In this document: in pieces, positions 22,396 through 32,203 of the stretch
Numbering within the stretch: position 1 is the stretch's first letter
Layout of the letters: every line of letters starts with the position of its first letter
DNA from: Rhynchopus sp. YZ270_cl-10
Taxonomy: Eukaryota > Euglenozoa > Diplonemea > Diplonemida > Diplonemidae
Length of the DNA stretch: 64,000 nucleotides
Assembly (NCBI GenBank): GCA_964035575.1
Contig: OZ037877.1
Span: 124,001-188,000 of the forward strand
Direction: 5' to 3'
Notes under the pieces: generated by a model
The model's input: the letters and a program-made list of their open reading frames with translations, nothing else
Databases searched by the model: none
Told to the model about the DNA's origin: nothing
Program-made: the position numbers and the translations under genes

Positions 22396-22841
22396 CTACT
22401 GCCTTTTGGCCTGTGCTGCCTCAACCAATTGCACAAACTCGCCGTTGTCCAACATCCGCTTCACCTGTGGAGAATCAAGAATAATGGGGGGTTTTTTATG
22501 AAGTTATTTTTATTTGATATTTTTCTTAGAGGGGGGAGGAACCATAACCATACCCCGCTGTATCCGTCCTTGATGTGCTGCCCTCCGACGAAGACGTTAG
22601 GGATGGTGCGCTGTGCCGTGAGGCGGAAGAGGCCTTGTGCCAGGTCGTTCCCTTGGGGGTGCTTGTCAAGCAGGATAGTGTGTGTCGCGTGCCCAAGGTT
22701 GTGGCTCTGCAGCAGGTCGCGCAGGCGGTGGCACCACACACACTGTGTGCCGGAGAACACAACAATGGCGTTCTTCTGGAGCTCCTCCTGCACGATCTGC
22801 GAGCTGTCCACCTTAGCGGGCGTGGTTGAGAAGGCACCCAT
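22396..22841 (-). CDS. Dithiol glutaredoxin, two exons, 118 residues
   Basis: Glutathione-dependent thiol-disulfide oxidoreductase. Exon 1 is 22841-22554 and exon 2 is 22464-22396, with an 89-nt GT-AG intron (GTATGG at the donor, CTCCACAG at the acceptor). The active site is CVWC in VVFSGTQCVWCHRLRDLL. RTIPNVFVGGQHIKDG supplies the conserved cis-Pro and glutathione-binding region. Splicing yields GYSGVKRMLDNGEFVQLVE, the standard C-terminal helix; reading through would destroy it. No targeting peptide is obvious, so a cytosolic location is likely. The start MGAFSTTPAK is chosen because an AG with a short pyrimidine tract precedes it. Confidence 0.9.
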
Positions 22842-23130
22842 GGTGTTGTGGTAGGTTTGCTGAAGGGCGAGCGGAGTGGTGTAAGGTGGAGGGTGTGGGG
22901 TGGAGCGTGGAGGGGTCACACGATGGTGACGTGAATGAATTGTCGATGTGGCCTTTTGAATCTAAATTGAACGGTGAAACCACAAATGGTGTGGCCGACG
23001 ACCCCAAAATAGCAGAAAGTAGCACAAAAATAGCACAAAAATAGCACAAAAATAGCACCCCCTTTCAGCCACACCAACAAAGTCAAGTCAAGTCGTTTAC
23101 ATCACCGTCGTGCAGGGGGTTTTTCTTAGG
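22842..23130. other. Short intergenic spacer
   Basis: Contains four to five tandem copies of an 11-bp unit, AAAAATAGCAC, near 23015-23060. Nothing else seen. Confidence 0.6.
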
Positions 23131-23945
23131 TAGGGAGAGGGGGGGACACCGAGTAGGGAGAGGGGGGGACACAGAGTAGGGAGAGGGGGGACACAGAGTA
23201 GGGAGAGGGGGGGACACAGAGTAGGGAGAGGGGGGACACAGAGTAGGGAGAGGGGGGGACACAGAGTAGGGAGAGGGGGGGACACAGAGTAGGGAGAGGG
23301 GGGGACACAGAGTAGGGAGAGGGGGGACACAGAGTAGGGAGAGGGGGGGACACAGAGTAGGGAGAGGGGGGGACACAGAGTAGGGAGAGGGGGGACACAG
23401 AGTAGGGAGAGGGGGGGACACAGAGTAGGGAGAGGGGGGGACACAGAGTAGGGAGAGGGGGGGACACAGAGTAGGGAGAGGGGGGGACACAGAGTAGGGA
23501 GAGGGGGGGACACAGAGTAGGGAGAGGGGGGACACAGAGTAGGGAGAGGGGGGGACACAGAGTAGGGAGAGGGGGGGACACAGAGTAGGGAGAGGGGGGG
23601 ACACAGAGTAGGGAGAGGGGGGACACAGAGTAGGGAGAGGGGGGGACACAGAGTAGGGAGAGGGGGGGACACAGAGTAGGGAGAGGGGGGACACAGAGTA
23701 GGGAGAGGGGGGACACAGAGTAGGGAGAGGGGGGGACACAGAGTAGGGAGAGGGGGGGACACAGAGTAGGGAGAGGGGGGGACACAGAGTAGGGAGAGGG
23801 GGGGACACAGAGTAGGGAGAGGGGGGGACACAGAGTAGGGAGAGGGGGGACACAGAGTAGGGAGAGGGGGGACACAGAGTAGGGAGAGGGGGGGACACAG
23901 AGTAGGGAGAGGGGGGACACAGAGTAGGGAGAGGGGGGGATACCG
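23131..23945. repeat. G-rich minisatellite, about 34 units of 23-24 bp
   Basis: The unit is GGGACACAGAGTAGGGAGAG plus a G run. The only variation I see is the G-run length (six or seven), giving 23- and 24-bp variants in mixed order. The plus strand is G-rich with several G runs per unit. Long minus-strand open frames (PPLPTLCPPSPYSV) are by-products of the repeat. Confidence 0.95.
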
Positions 23946-24239
23946 AGGGAGGGGGAAAAAGGGGGTTTTTGTTGGTCACTTTTTTACTTGGTATAACTAG
24001 TGTGTGGGGGGGTGGGGTTTTTGAAATCTCTTTTTGGTTGTGTGTTTTTTTGTTGTGTGAAGTGCGAGAAGTCTGGAGGGGCCATCCACATCATGTCTCG
24101 CAGTCTTGATTATAGGTTAGCTGTGCGACTGTTGTCGGCAACTAGCAACTAGCAACTAGGCTGGGGTGTACAGTAATTCTACACCACCTGGAACATGCCA
24201 GTATGAGGGAAACTTATTGAAAAAGAAAAAACTTGTAAA

Positions 24240-24270
24240 GATGCATTGTGCCTCTTGTGCACACACATCT
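24240..24270 (+). repeat. CTCTYGT-loop hairpin (copy 1)
   Basis: Stem TGTGC/GCACA with loop CTCTTGT, preceded by GATGCAT. One of a family described in the findings. Confidence 0.55.
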
Positions 24271-24549
24271 TTTTAAAAAAAACGACAAAAAAAAAACGAC
24301 GTCTGCCTCATGCATTTTTAGCACAACTTTTATGTCAAGATGAGAAACACTGACCACGTTTTTTTTATCACATTGTTTTGAGAATATATTACTGACGAAC
24401 TTCAGCAGAGGTCGTTGTTCCAAATCGGTTAGGAAGGAAGTGACCCATCCGAGCCCTGCAAGACAACTGTTAAAGGGGGGCAAGGAGGAAAGGAGGGGGG
24501 GAAAAGTTGACAGGGGGAAATATGTCTCGCACATCCCTCACATCCCCTC

Positions 24550-24622
24550 CACAGCTGAGAATAAGCTAGCCCCCCCCGCGGTTCCTGGGTCCCGGTTCCC
24601 CCGAGTCTTATTCTCAGCTGTG
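24550..24622. repeat. Inverted repeat, perfect 16-bp arms
   Basis: CACAGCTGAGAATAAG at 24550-24565 and its exact reverse complement at 24607-24622 enclose a 41-bp C-rich loop. It could form a cruciform or RNA hairpin. Confidence 0.85.
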
Positions 24623-24761
24623 ATCCCCCTCCACCCCTCAAAATTGCAATAGCCATTGGGGAAGAAAAATGGAGACGTGAAAACAAGAGGGCAGCAAGGC
24701 TGTGTTATAGTTCAGAAAAGAGAAAAAAAGGAGGTAAAAAAAGAGGGAGAAAAAAAAGGAT

Positions 24762-24825
24762 AGTTATTGATGCAGGCACCTCTGACTGACCCACATCATG
24801 ACAAATGTCAGCCTCCGATGGAAGC
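24762..24825 (-). repeat. Partial copy of the A-box-like dispersed repeat
   Basis: Diverged copy of the head of the repeat at 46517-46795 (GATGCAGGCACCTC, then GACTGACCCACA in the plus-strand reading). Another partial copy lies at 30045-30110. Confidence 0.6.
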
Positions 24826-25011
24826 ACAACTATTCTGCGGACAACAGAACAAAAAGGCCGCCCTCTGCCTGACACAGAGGCTGAATATATCACATCACAG
24901 AACTTTTTTTCTTGAAAAGTGTTGTTCTGAAAAATTTTTTGTTATACAACATAAAGCCGCCAGTTTTTTAAATGAGAGTTGCTATTTTTGCAGGGAGGGA
25001 GAGTTTAAAAA

Positions 25012-25818
25012 AAAACAAGTAATTGCTATCGGAAAAAAAACGGGGTGTGATGTGGAACTCCATCCTGTAGAAATAATCTACAACACGCCCAGCATTCTGC
25101 TCTTCTGCAAGTATGCTAACGCTCTTCTGCCAGACCCACTGGGACGCCAGCATCTGAACGTTCAAACAGTGGGGCTCTCCTCTTCGTCCAGCACCATGTG
25201 CTCGATCGCGTTGTTGGACGTCGGCTCGGCAGGCTCGGCGTGTTCCAGCTCGTTTTTGTCCACAGGCTCCCCACATTGTCGTCGTCGTTGGAGCAGTGCG
25301 GAAGGAACACAGAATGCACAGACTACAACACATCGATCACACCAGGCGCATCAGCACCTCCAGCAAATCACCAGGATGCTACGGTGGTTTCGAAAATCGC
25401 GCGGAGTTTTCCACAGCACACCCCGTTTTTTCTTAGCAATTACTTGTCCTTGTTGTTATTGTTGTTTTCAACCACCTTCCTTCAACCCTTGTAGGATCAG
25501 TTGCTATTTTTTTCGCGAAAACATGAAATTACACATTTCAAGAGAACAAATTAAAAAGGGTCCTTATTTGCATTTTTGGGCTCCGCCCGTGCAGTGGTGG
25601 GGTCAATCTCGAAAATTGGACAATTTATTGACCACTTAAATTTTGAGAAATATGAGCCCGGTTCCTTATACGTGGGGCCCATTTTTGGCTAAAATTTTCC
25701 TCAAAATCTGGTTTTGTAAAATTGACCCTTTACTCCCCCCCCCACATCGATTTCAATACTATACCTTACTTCACCTACGGTCGCCCTTACAGGGGGGTGA
25801 AGGAAGGTAAGTTGAAAA
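25012..25818. repeat. 0.8-kb direct repeat, copy 1
   Basis: About 807 bp, closely matching 27976-28770 in the same orientation. Both start AAAACAAGTAATTGCTATCG and end AGGTAAGTTGAAAA. A GC-richer stretch near 25130-25340 has minus-strand frames such as CGEPVDKNELEHAEPAEPTS that stay partly open in both copies, but no family is recognisable. Confidence 0.85.
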
Positions 25819-26440
25819 TAAGTTTTTTCCGACAACCAAGATGGAATAACAAATCCCTCTTACGACACACCCTTTTTGGTGCGACCAGAACACATCAAAT
25901 TTACACGATTCAAAAAAATAATAAAAGGAAAACTCTTGCGCTGTGCGTCTCTCCACACATCCATGAAAAGAAGGCAAAGTCGTACTCTTGAGCACCCTTT
26001 CTTGACACTGAGGCACCTTTTAGTCTCAATCAAAAAAAAAAAACCCTGAAGACTGCAACAAACGCATCTAAACACACCTTTACCCCTACTATGCCCAACA
26101 CCGCACACACACTGCAACGTTGTGAGGGGGGAAAGGAAGTGTAATTTTTTTTCTCTTACCTTTTTTGAGCAACAGAAAAAACGTGTCCGGGGTATCGAAA
26201 AATTCAAAATTTTCATTTCAATTCACAACTCTTCACAAATTTTCACAAAAACGTGTATGTGAAGAGTTGTGAAGAGTTGTAAAATCCCATACCCCGGAGC
26301 ACACCAACATAGGTGATTACCTTGTGCTGCAGGTGACTTGAGACTTATGTTATGTGCAGTGCGGTGTGTGGGCATCGGAGTGAAGGTGTTCCACGCAGGC
26401 CTTATGTGGCAGTGGCACGTCGCCCACCAAGGGGAGAGCT

Positions 26441-26564
26441 TTGGTACCAAGGTACCAAGGTACCAAGGTACCAAGGTACCAAGGTACCAAGGTACCAAGG
26501 TACCAAGGTACCAAGGTACCAAGGTACCAAGGTACCAAGGTACCAAGGTACCAAGGTACCAAGG
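26441..26564. repeat. Palindromic 8-bp microsatellite (GGTACCAA), about 15 units
   Basis: Pure tandem GGTACCAA. Each unit contains the palindrome GGTACC, so both strands read almost alike and the array can fold on itself. All frames are open (VPRYQGTK / LVPWYLGT) purely because of the repeat. Confidence 0.95.
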
Positions 26565-26798
26565 CTTAACAAAAAATTGGGGAGAGAAAAAGAAGAAGTG
26601 TTGCTGAGGATGAGCTGTCTCGTCACCTAGGGGAGATAGGGTGTGGAAAGCAGGGCAGGGCAAGAAGGCCCCAAGGATCTCCCCTTCTTCTTTAGCTTAG
26701 TGTGTGGTAATGGGGAGAATAAAACATTACGAAAAAACCTCCACTCTCATTTCGCAAGCTTCATTTCCGTTTTGGTTTTCTCCTCACAAAAAAAAAAA

Positions 26799-26830
26799 AT
26801 GACCTAAGCCTCTTGTGCTTAGTAACCTCA
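26799..26830 (+). repeat. CTCTYGT-loop hairpin (copy 2)
   Basis: Stem CTAAGC/GCTTAG with loop CTCTTGT, preceded by ATGAC and followed by TAACCTCA. Confidence 0.55.
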
Positions 26831-27152
26831 AAACAAATTCAAAAAAACAAACCGAAAACAAAACGTTCTCTTCACAAACAGAACGCCAAAAAAAGTACCC
26901 CCGCAAAAACTTGAGAAAATTTGAGAATATGACACCGCCAGACGAGACTGGACACCTTTTCTTTAAATATGGCACACTTTAAAAATATTTTTTTTTTTGA
27001 GAGACAGCGACAGGGTTTTATATAGGAATTTTTTCCTGAACAAACAGGGGCAAAAACTGAGGATTCATTTTTTCTCACCCACCCACCCAAAATCAAAGTT
27101 GTTTTTTCGGCTGGGGCCAGTTGTGGTGTGCCTTGAACCCCCTTGGCTGTAA

Positions 27153-27293
27153 ACCCAATTGATAGCAATTCGTGCACCAGGCGCACGTGGTACACGAATT
27201 GTAAGTAGCCAGTACATTTATAACAAAGAAGGGCGGTCATGGCACCCAAAGGTTCCTAGCGAAGCCACGGTACGCAACATTTCAAAAAATTGC
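27153..27293 (-). repeat. Diverged repeat with an inverted partner at 31985-32112
   Basis: Shares GAAGCCACGGTACGCAACAT, TCATGGCACCCAA and GTGCACCAGG-type blocks with the reverse complement of 31985-32112. A minus-strand frame here is Cys-rich (NSCTTCAWCTNCYQLG), hinting at a zinc-binding tail such as DNA transposases carry, but the frame is not kept between the copies. Confidence 0.6.
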
Positions 27294-27611
27294 GCTTATA
27301 ATCGCACATTTTTACAGCCAAACTATGTCAGGGAAGGGTGGGTTGCAATCTTGCGCCGCAGGCGCACGGTACGCTACTTTTATAATTTCGCCATGATGCA
27401 TGCTTCCTTTTCCTTCGGCGATTGACCAATTGAGTCGCGTTCTGGCTGTGACGGGGGTGTGGGTAACCCTTGAGATAGACTTGTGTGTTTTCATTACTGA
27501 CTTCGTTGTTTTCTGTCAACAGAGCTTCGTTTCGGCGACTGACTACCCCGGGCTGCACCCTGAGGCTACACCCCCCGGAGTGGGGTGGGGCAGCCCACCC
27601 CAGAAAAGTTA

Positions 27612-27701
27612 AAACCCGGGGAAAACCCAGGCTTAAACCCGGGCTTCGAACCCGGGCTTGCTCTGCGCAAAATTAATTAAGCCCGGGTTTTCCCGGGCTT
27701 A
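27612..27701. repeat. CCCGGG-rich inverted repeat
   Basis: Arms of about 22 bp (AACCCGGGGAAAACCCAGGC against GCCCGGGTTTTCCCGGGCTT) enclose a centre with a further AACCCGGGCTTCGAACCCGG palindrome. Confidence 0.7.
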
Positions 27702-27975
27702 CTACCCAAGATTTTCACCGCTGGTCACGAGTCGTGTTCTAAGCCAGTAAAACGCCAAAAAACATTTTTTTTTTTTAGGTCCGAAAAGGGGAATTTTTTT
27801 TTTTTTTTCAATAACTGAGGATTGCCCTCAGTTCTGACCCCCTATATAAAAGTCTGGACAGCGTAATGCAGAGCCGTTTCAACTCTATGCGCAATCTACT
27901 TTTGCACGTTAGTAACTTTGAACACAAAAACAGCGACAAAAAAAAAAACTTGAGAAAATATGAAAAGTTGAGAAT

Positions 27976-28770
27976 AAAACAAGTAATTGCTATCGGAAAA
28001 AAAACGGGGTGTGATGTGGAATTCCATCCTGTAGAAATAATCTACAATAAGCCCAGCTTTCTGCTCTTCTGCAGGTATGCTAACGCTCTTCGTACACTGC
28101 CAGACCCACTGGGACTCCAGCATCTGAAACGTTCAAGAAGGGGGGCTGTCCTCTTCGTCCAGCACCATCTGCTCGATAGCGTTGTTGGACGCCCGCTCGG
28201 CAGGCTGGGCGTGGTCCAGCTCGTTTTTGTCCACAGGCTCCCCACATTGTAGTCGTCGTTGGAGCAGTGCGGAAGGAACACAGAATGCACAGACTACAAC
28301 ACATCGATCACACCAGCAAATCGCCAGGATGCTACGGTGGTTTCGAAAATCGCGCGGAGGTTTCCACAGCACACCCGCTTTTTTCTTAGCAATTACTTGT
28401 CCTTGTTGTTATTGTTGTTTTCAACCACCTTCCTTCAACCCTTGTAGGATCAGTTGTTATTTTTTTCGCGAAAACATGAAATTACACATTTCAAGAGAAC
28501 AAATTAAAAAGGGTCCTTATTTGCATTTTTGGGATCCGCCCGTGCAGTGGTGGGGTCAATCTGGAAAATTGGACAATTTTTTGAGCACTTAAATTTTGAG
28601 AAATATGAGCCCGGTTCCTTATACGTGGGGCCCATTTTCGGCTAAAATTTTCCTCAAAATCTGGTTTTGTAAAATTGACCCTTTACTCCCCCCCCACATC
28701 GATTTCAATACTATACCTTACTTCACCTACGGTTGCCCTTACAGGGGGGTGAAGGAAGGTAAGTTGAAAA
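27976..28770. repeat. 0.8-kb direct repeat, copy 2
   Basis: Second copy of 25012-25818, 2964 bp downstream and in the same orientation, with small indels such as the loss of a CAGGCGCATCAGCACCTC piece. The 2.1 kb between copies has no recognisable gene. Confidence 0.85.
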
Positions 28771-28830
28771 GTAGCCCAAACAGATCGCACGTGCCTCTGC
28801 GAAGTTAAAAATGAAGAAAACGTTGCATAA

Positions 28831-28860
28831 GATGAACCTAAGCCTCTCTTAGTTCACCTA
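28831..28860 (+). repeat. CTCTYGT-loop hairpin (shortened copy)
   Basis: GATGAAC followed by CTAAG-CCTCT-CTTAG, a 5-bp perfect stem with a shortened loop. Confidence 0.5.
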
Positions 28861-28902
28861 CCAAGAACGCGACGTTTCTGTTCATAAACAAAAGTTGACT
28901 TG

Positions 28903-29020
28903 AAACACAACAGCCCTCTCGTGTACCTTTGGTACAATGACCGGCTACCGGGGGTGGACCCCCAACTAGGCAGTCCTACAATCCATTTGGGTTTTCGTTA
29001 CATCTAGAAATATCATTTTA
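28903..29020 (+). repeat. Dispersed repeat family B, copy 2
   Basis: Starts TTGAAACACAACAGCCCTCT and contains GGCAGTCCTACAATCCATTT and CGTTACATCTAGAAATA. Confidence 0.65.
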
Positions 29021-29603
29021 CCCGCAGGTACAACTGCACACTACCATATCAAAAGTGGAAAATGAACACGAGGAAACTTCTACAGAAGTTTAAGGGTGCA
29101 GCTCACCCCCTCTACCTCCACCGGACAAAACCCGGTTTTTGGACTCGCAGTCACTGAAACAACATTTTTAAAAAAAATTGAAAGACCAACGCAAACCTCA
29201 CTGTGCGTTTTTGCCACCCCACTTCAAGACAAAACCTTAGCACAAAAGAAACATTGCTGTGTTAGGACAGGGTATTGAATTACGCTCGCACTTAATAAAG
29301 AAACGTTGAAAAGGTGGACATGCCTTTGCATGCACACCTTCTTTTTCTAAGAAAAAGGTCAGACAAGGACGACTTTTGGTTGCATGAATGCAGACACCCC
29401 GAGGATGCGCTTCACTACACACAACACTTTTAAGTAACTGCGAAGGGGGTATTTTTTTTATATTTTTCAAAAGCGGATTTGGTTTTATTGGGATAGGGGG
29501 CAAGATGGGAATAGGGGGATGAGGATGGGCGCAATACGCGCCCCAACAAGACAAAGTGGCAAATGAAATGACAGGTGGTTCACTTGTTATGAGAAGTGTA
29601 GAG

Positions 29604-29716
29604 TTGAAATACAAAGCCCTCTCGTGAACAGTGTACCTTTGGTATGACCGGGTGGACACCCAACCAATGCAGTCCTACATCCATTTTCGTGGTATACATC
29701 TGATATGTGTGTCTAC
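29604..29716 (+). repeat. Dispersed repeat family B, copy 3
   Basis: Starts TTGAAATACAAAGCCCTCTC and contains ATGCAGTCCTACATCCATTT and GTATACATCTGATATG. Closest to the copy at 1333. Confidence 0.65.
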
Positions 29717-30251
29717 TCCCGCTTCCATGATAAGAAAACCAGTTTGTCATATATTTTGTCATTTATCGGCTGGGCTGCGTCGTGGGCTATTACTAAATAC
29801 ACAGACCCGCTGACATTCAAATCCCCCTGATGGGGAGGAGAAGTAAAAAGGGGGGTATCGTCCTCGCGGGCTAGTGTGTGGTGTTTACTTTTTGTGGACA
29901 TTCGCACAAAAAAAAAATATTTAAAAATACTGAGGAAAAACTGAGAACATGTGGGCACAACTATTTGCATCTGGTCTATTGTGTAACTCTGAGCGTCGCA
30001 AAAACAAAAGTTAATTTGAAATACAAATCCAGTGTACCTGCCCAACTATTTCCCCTTAAAAAAAGGGGGGGAAATAGTCGTTGCTGCAGGGCACCTCCGA
30101 CTGACCCACGTACGCACGTTCAAAAAAAAAAGGGGACATTAAAAAGAAAGAAATGATTACCTTTTAGTGTAAACACCCAGATTGCGCGGGCTCGCGATGT
30201 ACTGCGTTTTTGACTCTATGTTGTTGGGGGGGTTGCACTTTTTCTATTTTG

Positions 30252-30358
30252 CTTTTTAGGGTAAACAAGCTTTTTTTCTTGGTCGGTGTTTGCATGCATA
30301 CTTTTTCCCCAACCCCCCTTTGTAACGACCAAGAAAAAAAGCTCGTTCACCCCTAAAG
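30252..30358. repeat. Foldback with about 33-bp arms
   Basis: The left arm contains CAAGCTTTTTTTCTTGGTCG. The right arm contains CGACCAAGAAAAAAAGCTCG and ends CACCCCTAAAG, complementary to the left end CTTTTTAGGGT. The loop is about 40 bp. Compact, non-coding, MITE-like. Confidence 0.75.
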
Positions 30359-30390
30359 CCTTTTTATATCCCTTTTGGTGCTCCGGGAGG

Positions 30391-30520
30391 GGTCGATATT
30401 GACAGGTCGCTGACAGGTCGCTGACACAGGGACTTTATACACACCCCCCCTGATATTGACAGGTCGCCGACAGGTCACCGACAGGGCGTGGCACGTCGCT
30501 GACAGGTCGTTGACCGACTT
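30391..30520. repeat. Cluster of short GACAGGTCGCT repeats
   Basis: At least seven copies of an 8-11-bp GACAGGTCG unit, some with CACCGACAGG or CGTCGCTGACAGG variants, in two groups split by TGACACAGGGACTTT and a C run. Confidence 0.75.
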
Positions 30521-30765
30521 CCGAAAGCACCACCTTTTGGAGAATTTTGCCCTGAGGCAGGATGGCTGCTCAAGGGTGGTCCTGGGACCTTCCAAGGTGT
30601 GTGCCGATATTTTTTTTTGGAAAAGGGAGGGTCCGTAAAATGGCAGCTTTCCTGGCTATTCCCCTTCTAAACTGGAAAACTGGAGGCAGTGTTTCCCACG
30701 GTGAGATTTTGGGGTGAGAAATCTCACAAAAAAAGAAAAAAAAAAAAAGTGAGGTGAGAAATCTC

Positions 30766-31703
30766 ACCTGCAGGACAGGCCTTTTGCTAACTTTGGGATT
30801 TTCCCCAGGAATGGCATGATGGTCAAAAAAAAATAATTTCCTGGAAAAAAAGTACATTCCGAGCTTTCCCACCTGGTAAAAGCGGTCGTCGCGCGCTTCG
30901 CGCGCGCCTCCCTGACAGCCACAGGATGGAGAGGCGAAGGGTCAGCTTTGCAAGAGAACAAAAAAAAACGGAATCTAATCCTTTATTAACGGTGCTTGGT
31001 CTTGCGCCTTACGTACACTGACCGTACAAAATCACTACGTCTTCCAGAAGCAGGGGCTGTTGCAACGGTTGGGTCACTTTGAAATAACAATGGTAAAATT
31101 TTTGCAGCTTGGGTCAAGTTTCATTTCTGGCTGCAAAATGCAAGGGAATCCCCTTAGACATTGTAAAATGGCACCGTAGGCAGGAAGAAAATAGCGTACA
31201 GCGCGAGCGAAGCGAGCGGGAATTTTTTTTTTTTAGGTATACCTCCGCGAGCGCAGCGAGCAGAAAAATTTTAAGGTGCCATCATGCCATCATGCCATCA
31301 TGCCATCATGCCATCATGCCATCATGCCATCATGCCATCATGCCATCATGCCATCATGCCATCATGCCATCATGCCATCATGCCATCATGCCATCATGCC
31401 ATCATGCCATCATGCCATCATGCCATCATGCCATCATGCCATCATGCCATCATGCCATCATGCCATCATGCCATCATGCCATCATGCCATCATGCCATCA
31501 TGCCATCATGCCATCATGCCATCATGCCATCATGCCATCATGCCATCATGCCATCATGCCATCATGCCATCTGGGTGATGGAGAGCGAAAGCCCTGCCCC
31601 ACCACCCCCCGTGGCATGATGGTGGCATGATGGAAAAAAAAATAAAAAACGCCCAAAAACGTGGCATGATGGCATGATGGTTAGCAAAAGGCCTGCCTGC
31701 AGG
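30766..31703. mobile_element. Inverted-repeat-bounded segment of about 940 bp
   Basis: CCTGCAGGACAGGCCTTTTG plus CTAAC at 30766-30790 is matched in inverted orientation at 31680-31703 with one indel. The segment encloses the GCCATCAT microsatellite, and inverted GGCATGATGG units lie inside both ends. No coding capacity. It may be a non-autonomous element or a foldback produced by rearrangement. Confidence 0.5.
31278..31570. repeat. 8-bp microsatellite (GCCATCAT), about 37 units
   Basis: 293 bp of pure tandem GCCATCAT. Reverse-complement units (GGCATGATGG) occur just downstream at 31612-31680 and upstream near 30815, so the array can base-pair with its flanks. Confidence 0.95.
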
Positions 31704-31792
31704 AAAAAAAAAAAAAAAAAAAAAATCATGGTTGAACCACGGGAGTACCATGGGGAACTGGGTTGCTGACCGCACCATCCAGGCTGTACCTC

Positions 31793-31955
31793 AATTTTTT
31801 TTTGCCTGCGGCGCCATTTTCCCTTTTTTGCTCCGCAAAAAAGGGTTAGGTGTGTGACTATGTGCTGTAAAAAGATAGGTTTTTACACTGTACCCTAATT
31901 TTTTTTCGCCTGCGGCGCCATTTGTTTGATTTTTTTTTTTTTGCTCCGCAAAAAT
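31793..31955. repeat. Two direct copies of a 55-60-bp repeat
   Basis: GCCTGCGGCGCCATTT, then a pyrimidine/T run, then TGCTCCGCAAAAA occurs at about 31803-31845 and again at about 31909-31955. Confidence 0.75.
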
Positions 31956-31984
31956 CCCTATCGACAGTGACATTTATCTCAACA

Positions 31985-32112
31985 ATTTTTAGAAATGTTG
32001 CGTACCGTGGCTTCGCTTGGGTGCCATGCCTGCCATGACTGCCGTTTATTTTGTAGATGTACTGAGTTTACTGATAATTCGTATACCACGTGTGCCTGGT
32101 GCAAATATCAAT
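31985..32112 (+). repeat. Inverted partner of the repeat at 27153-27293
   Basis: Carries ATGTTGCGTACCGTGGCTTC, GGGTGCCATG and CACGTGTGCCTGGTGCA. A plus-strand frame here is also Cys-rich (CHACHDCRLFCRC, TTCAWCKYQ) but stops soon after. Confidence 0.6.
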
Positions 32113-32178
32113 GAAGTGCCGAACTCCGAGAAATTCTCACATTCCGCCGGAGGCCCCCAACTTGAGCTAAGGTGGGGA

Positions 32179-32203
32179 CCCGGGCGCGCGAAGCGCGCCC
32201 GGG
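32179..32203. repeat. Perfect GC hairpin
   Basis: Stem CCCGGGCGCGC / GCGCGCCCGGG with a GAA loop. Related GCGCGC-TTC-GCGCGC and GCGAGCGAAGCGAGCG motifs occur near 30893 and 31200. Confidence 0.85.

Noticed and set aside
23083-23979. Long Pro/Leu/Ser-rich proteins on the minus strand
   Set aside because: All three frames are open only because the 23-24-bp repeat has no stop codon; composition follows the repeat.
27540-27720. tRNA gene, from the B-box-like GGTTCGAAGCC in the CCCGGG repeat
   Set aside because: The motif is a by-product of the palindrome; no A box or acceptor stem nearby.
25012-28770. LTR retroelement with the 0.8-kb repeats as ends
   Set aside because: No element-type coding sequence between the copies, and no obvious target duplication or typical LTR ends.
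31200-31580. CRISPR array
   Set aside because: The repeat is a spacerless 8-bp microsatellite in a eukaryotic genome.
31109-31630. 173-residue PSCHHAIM-repeat protein
   Set aside because: It is the GCCATCAT microsatellite read through; several plus-strand frames are open.
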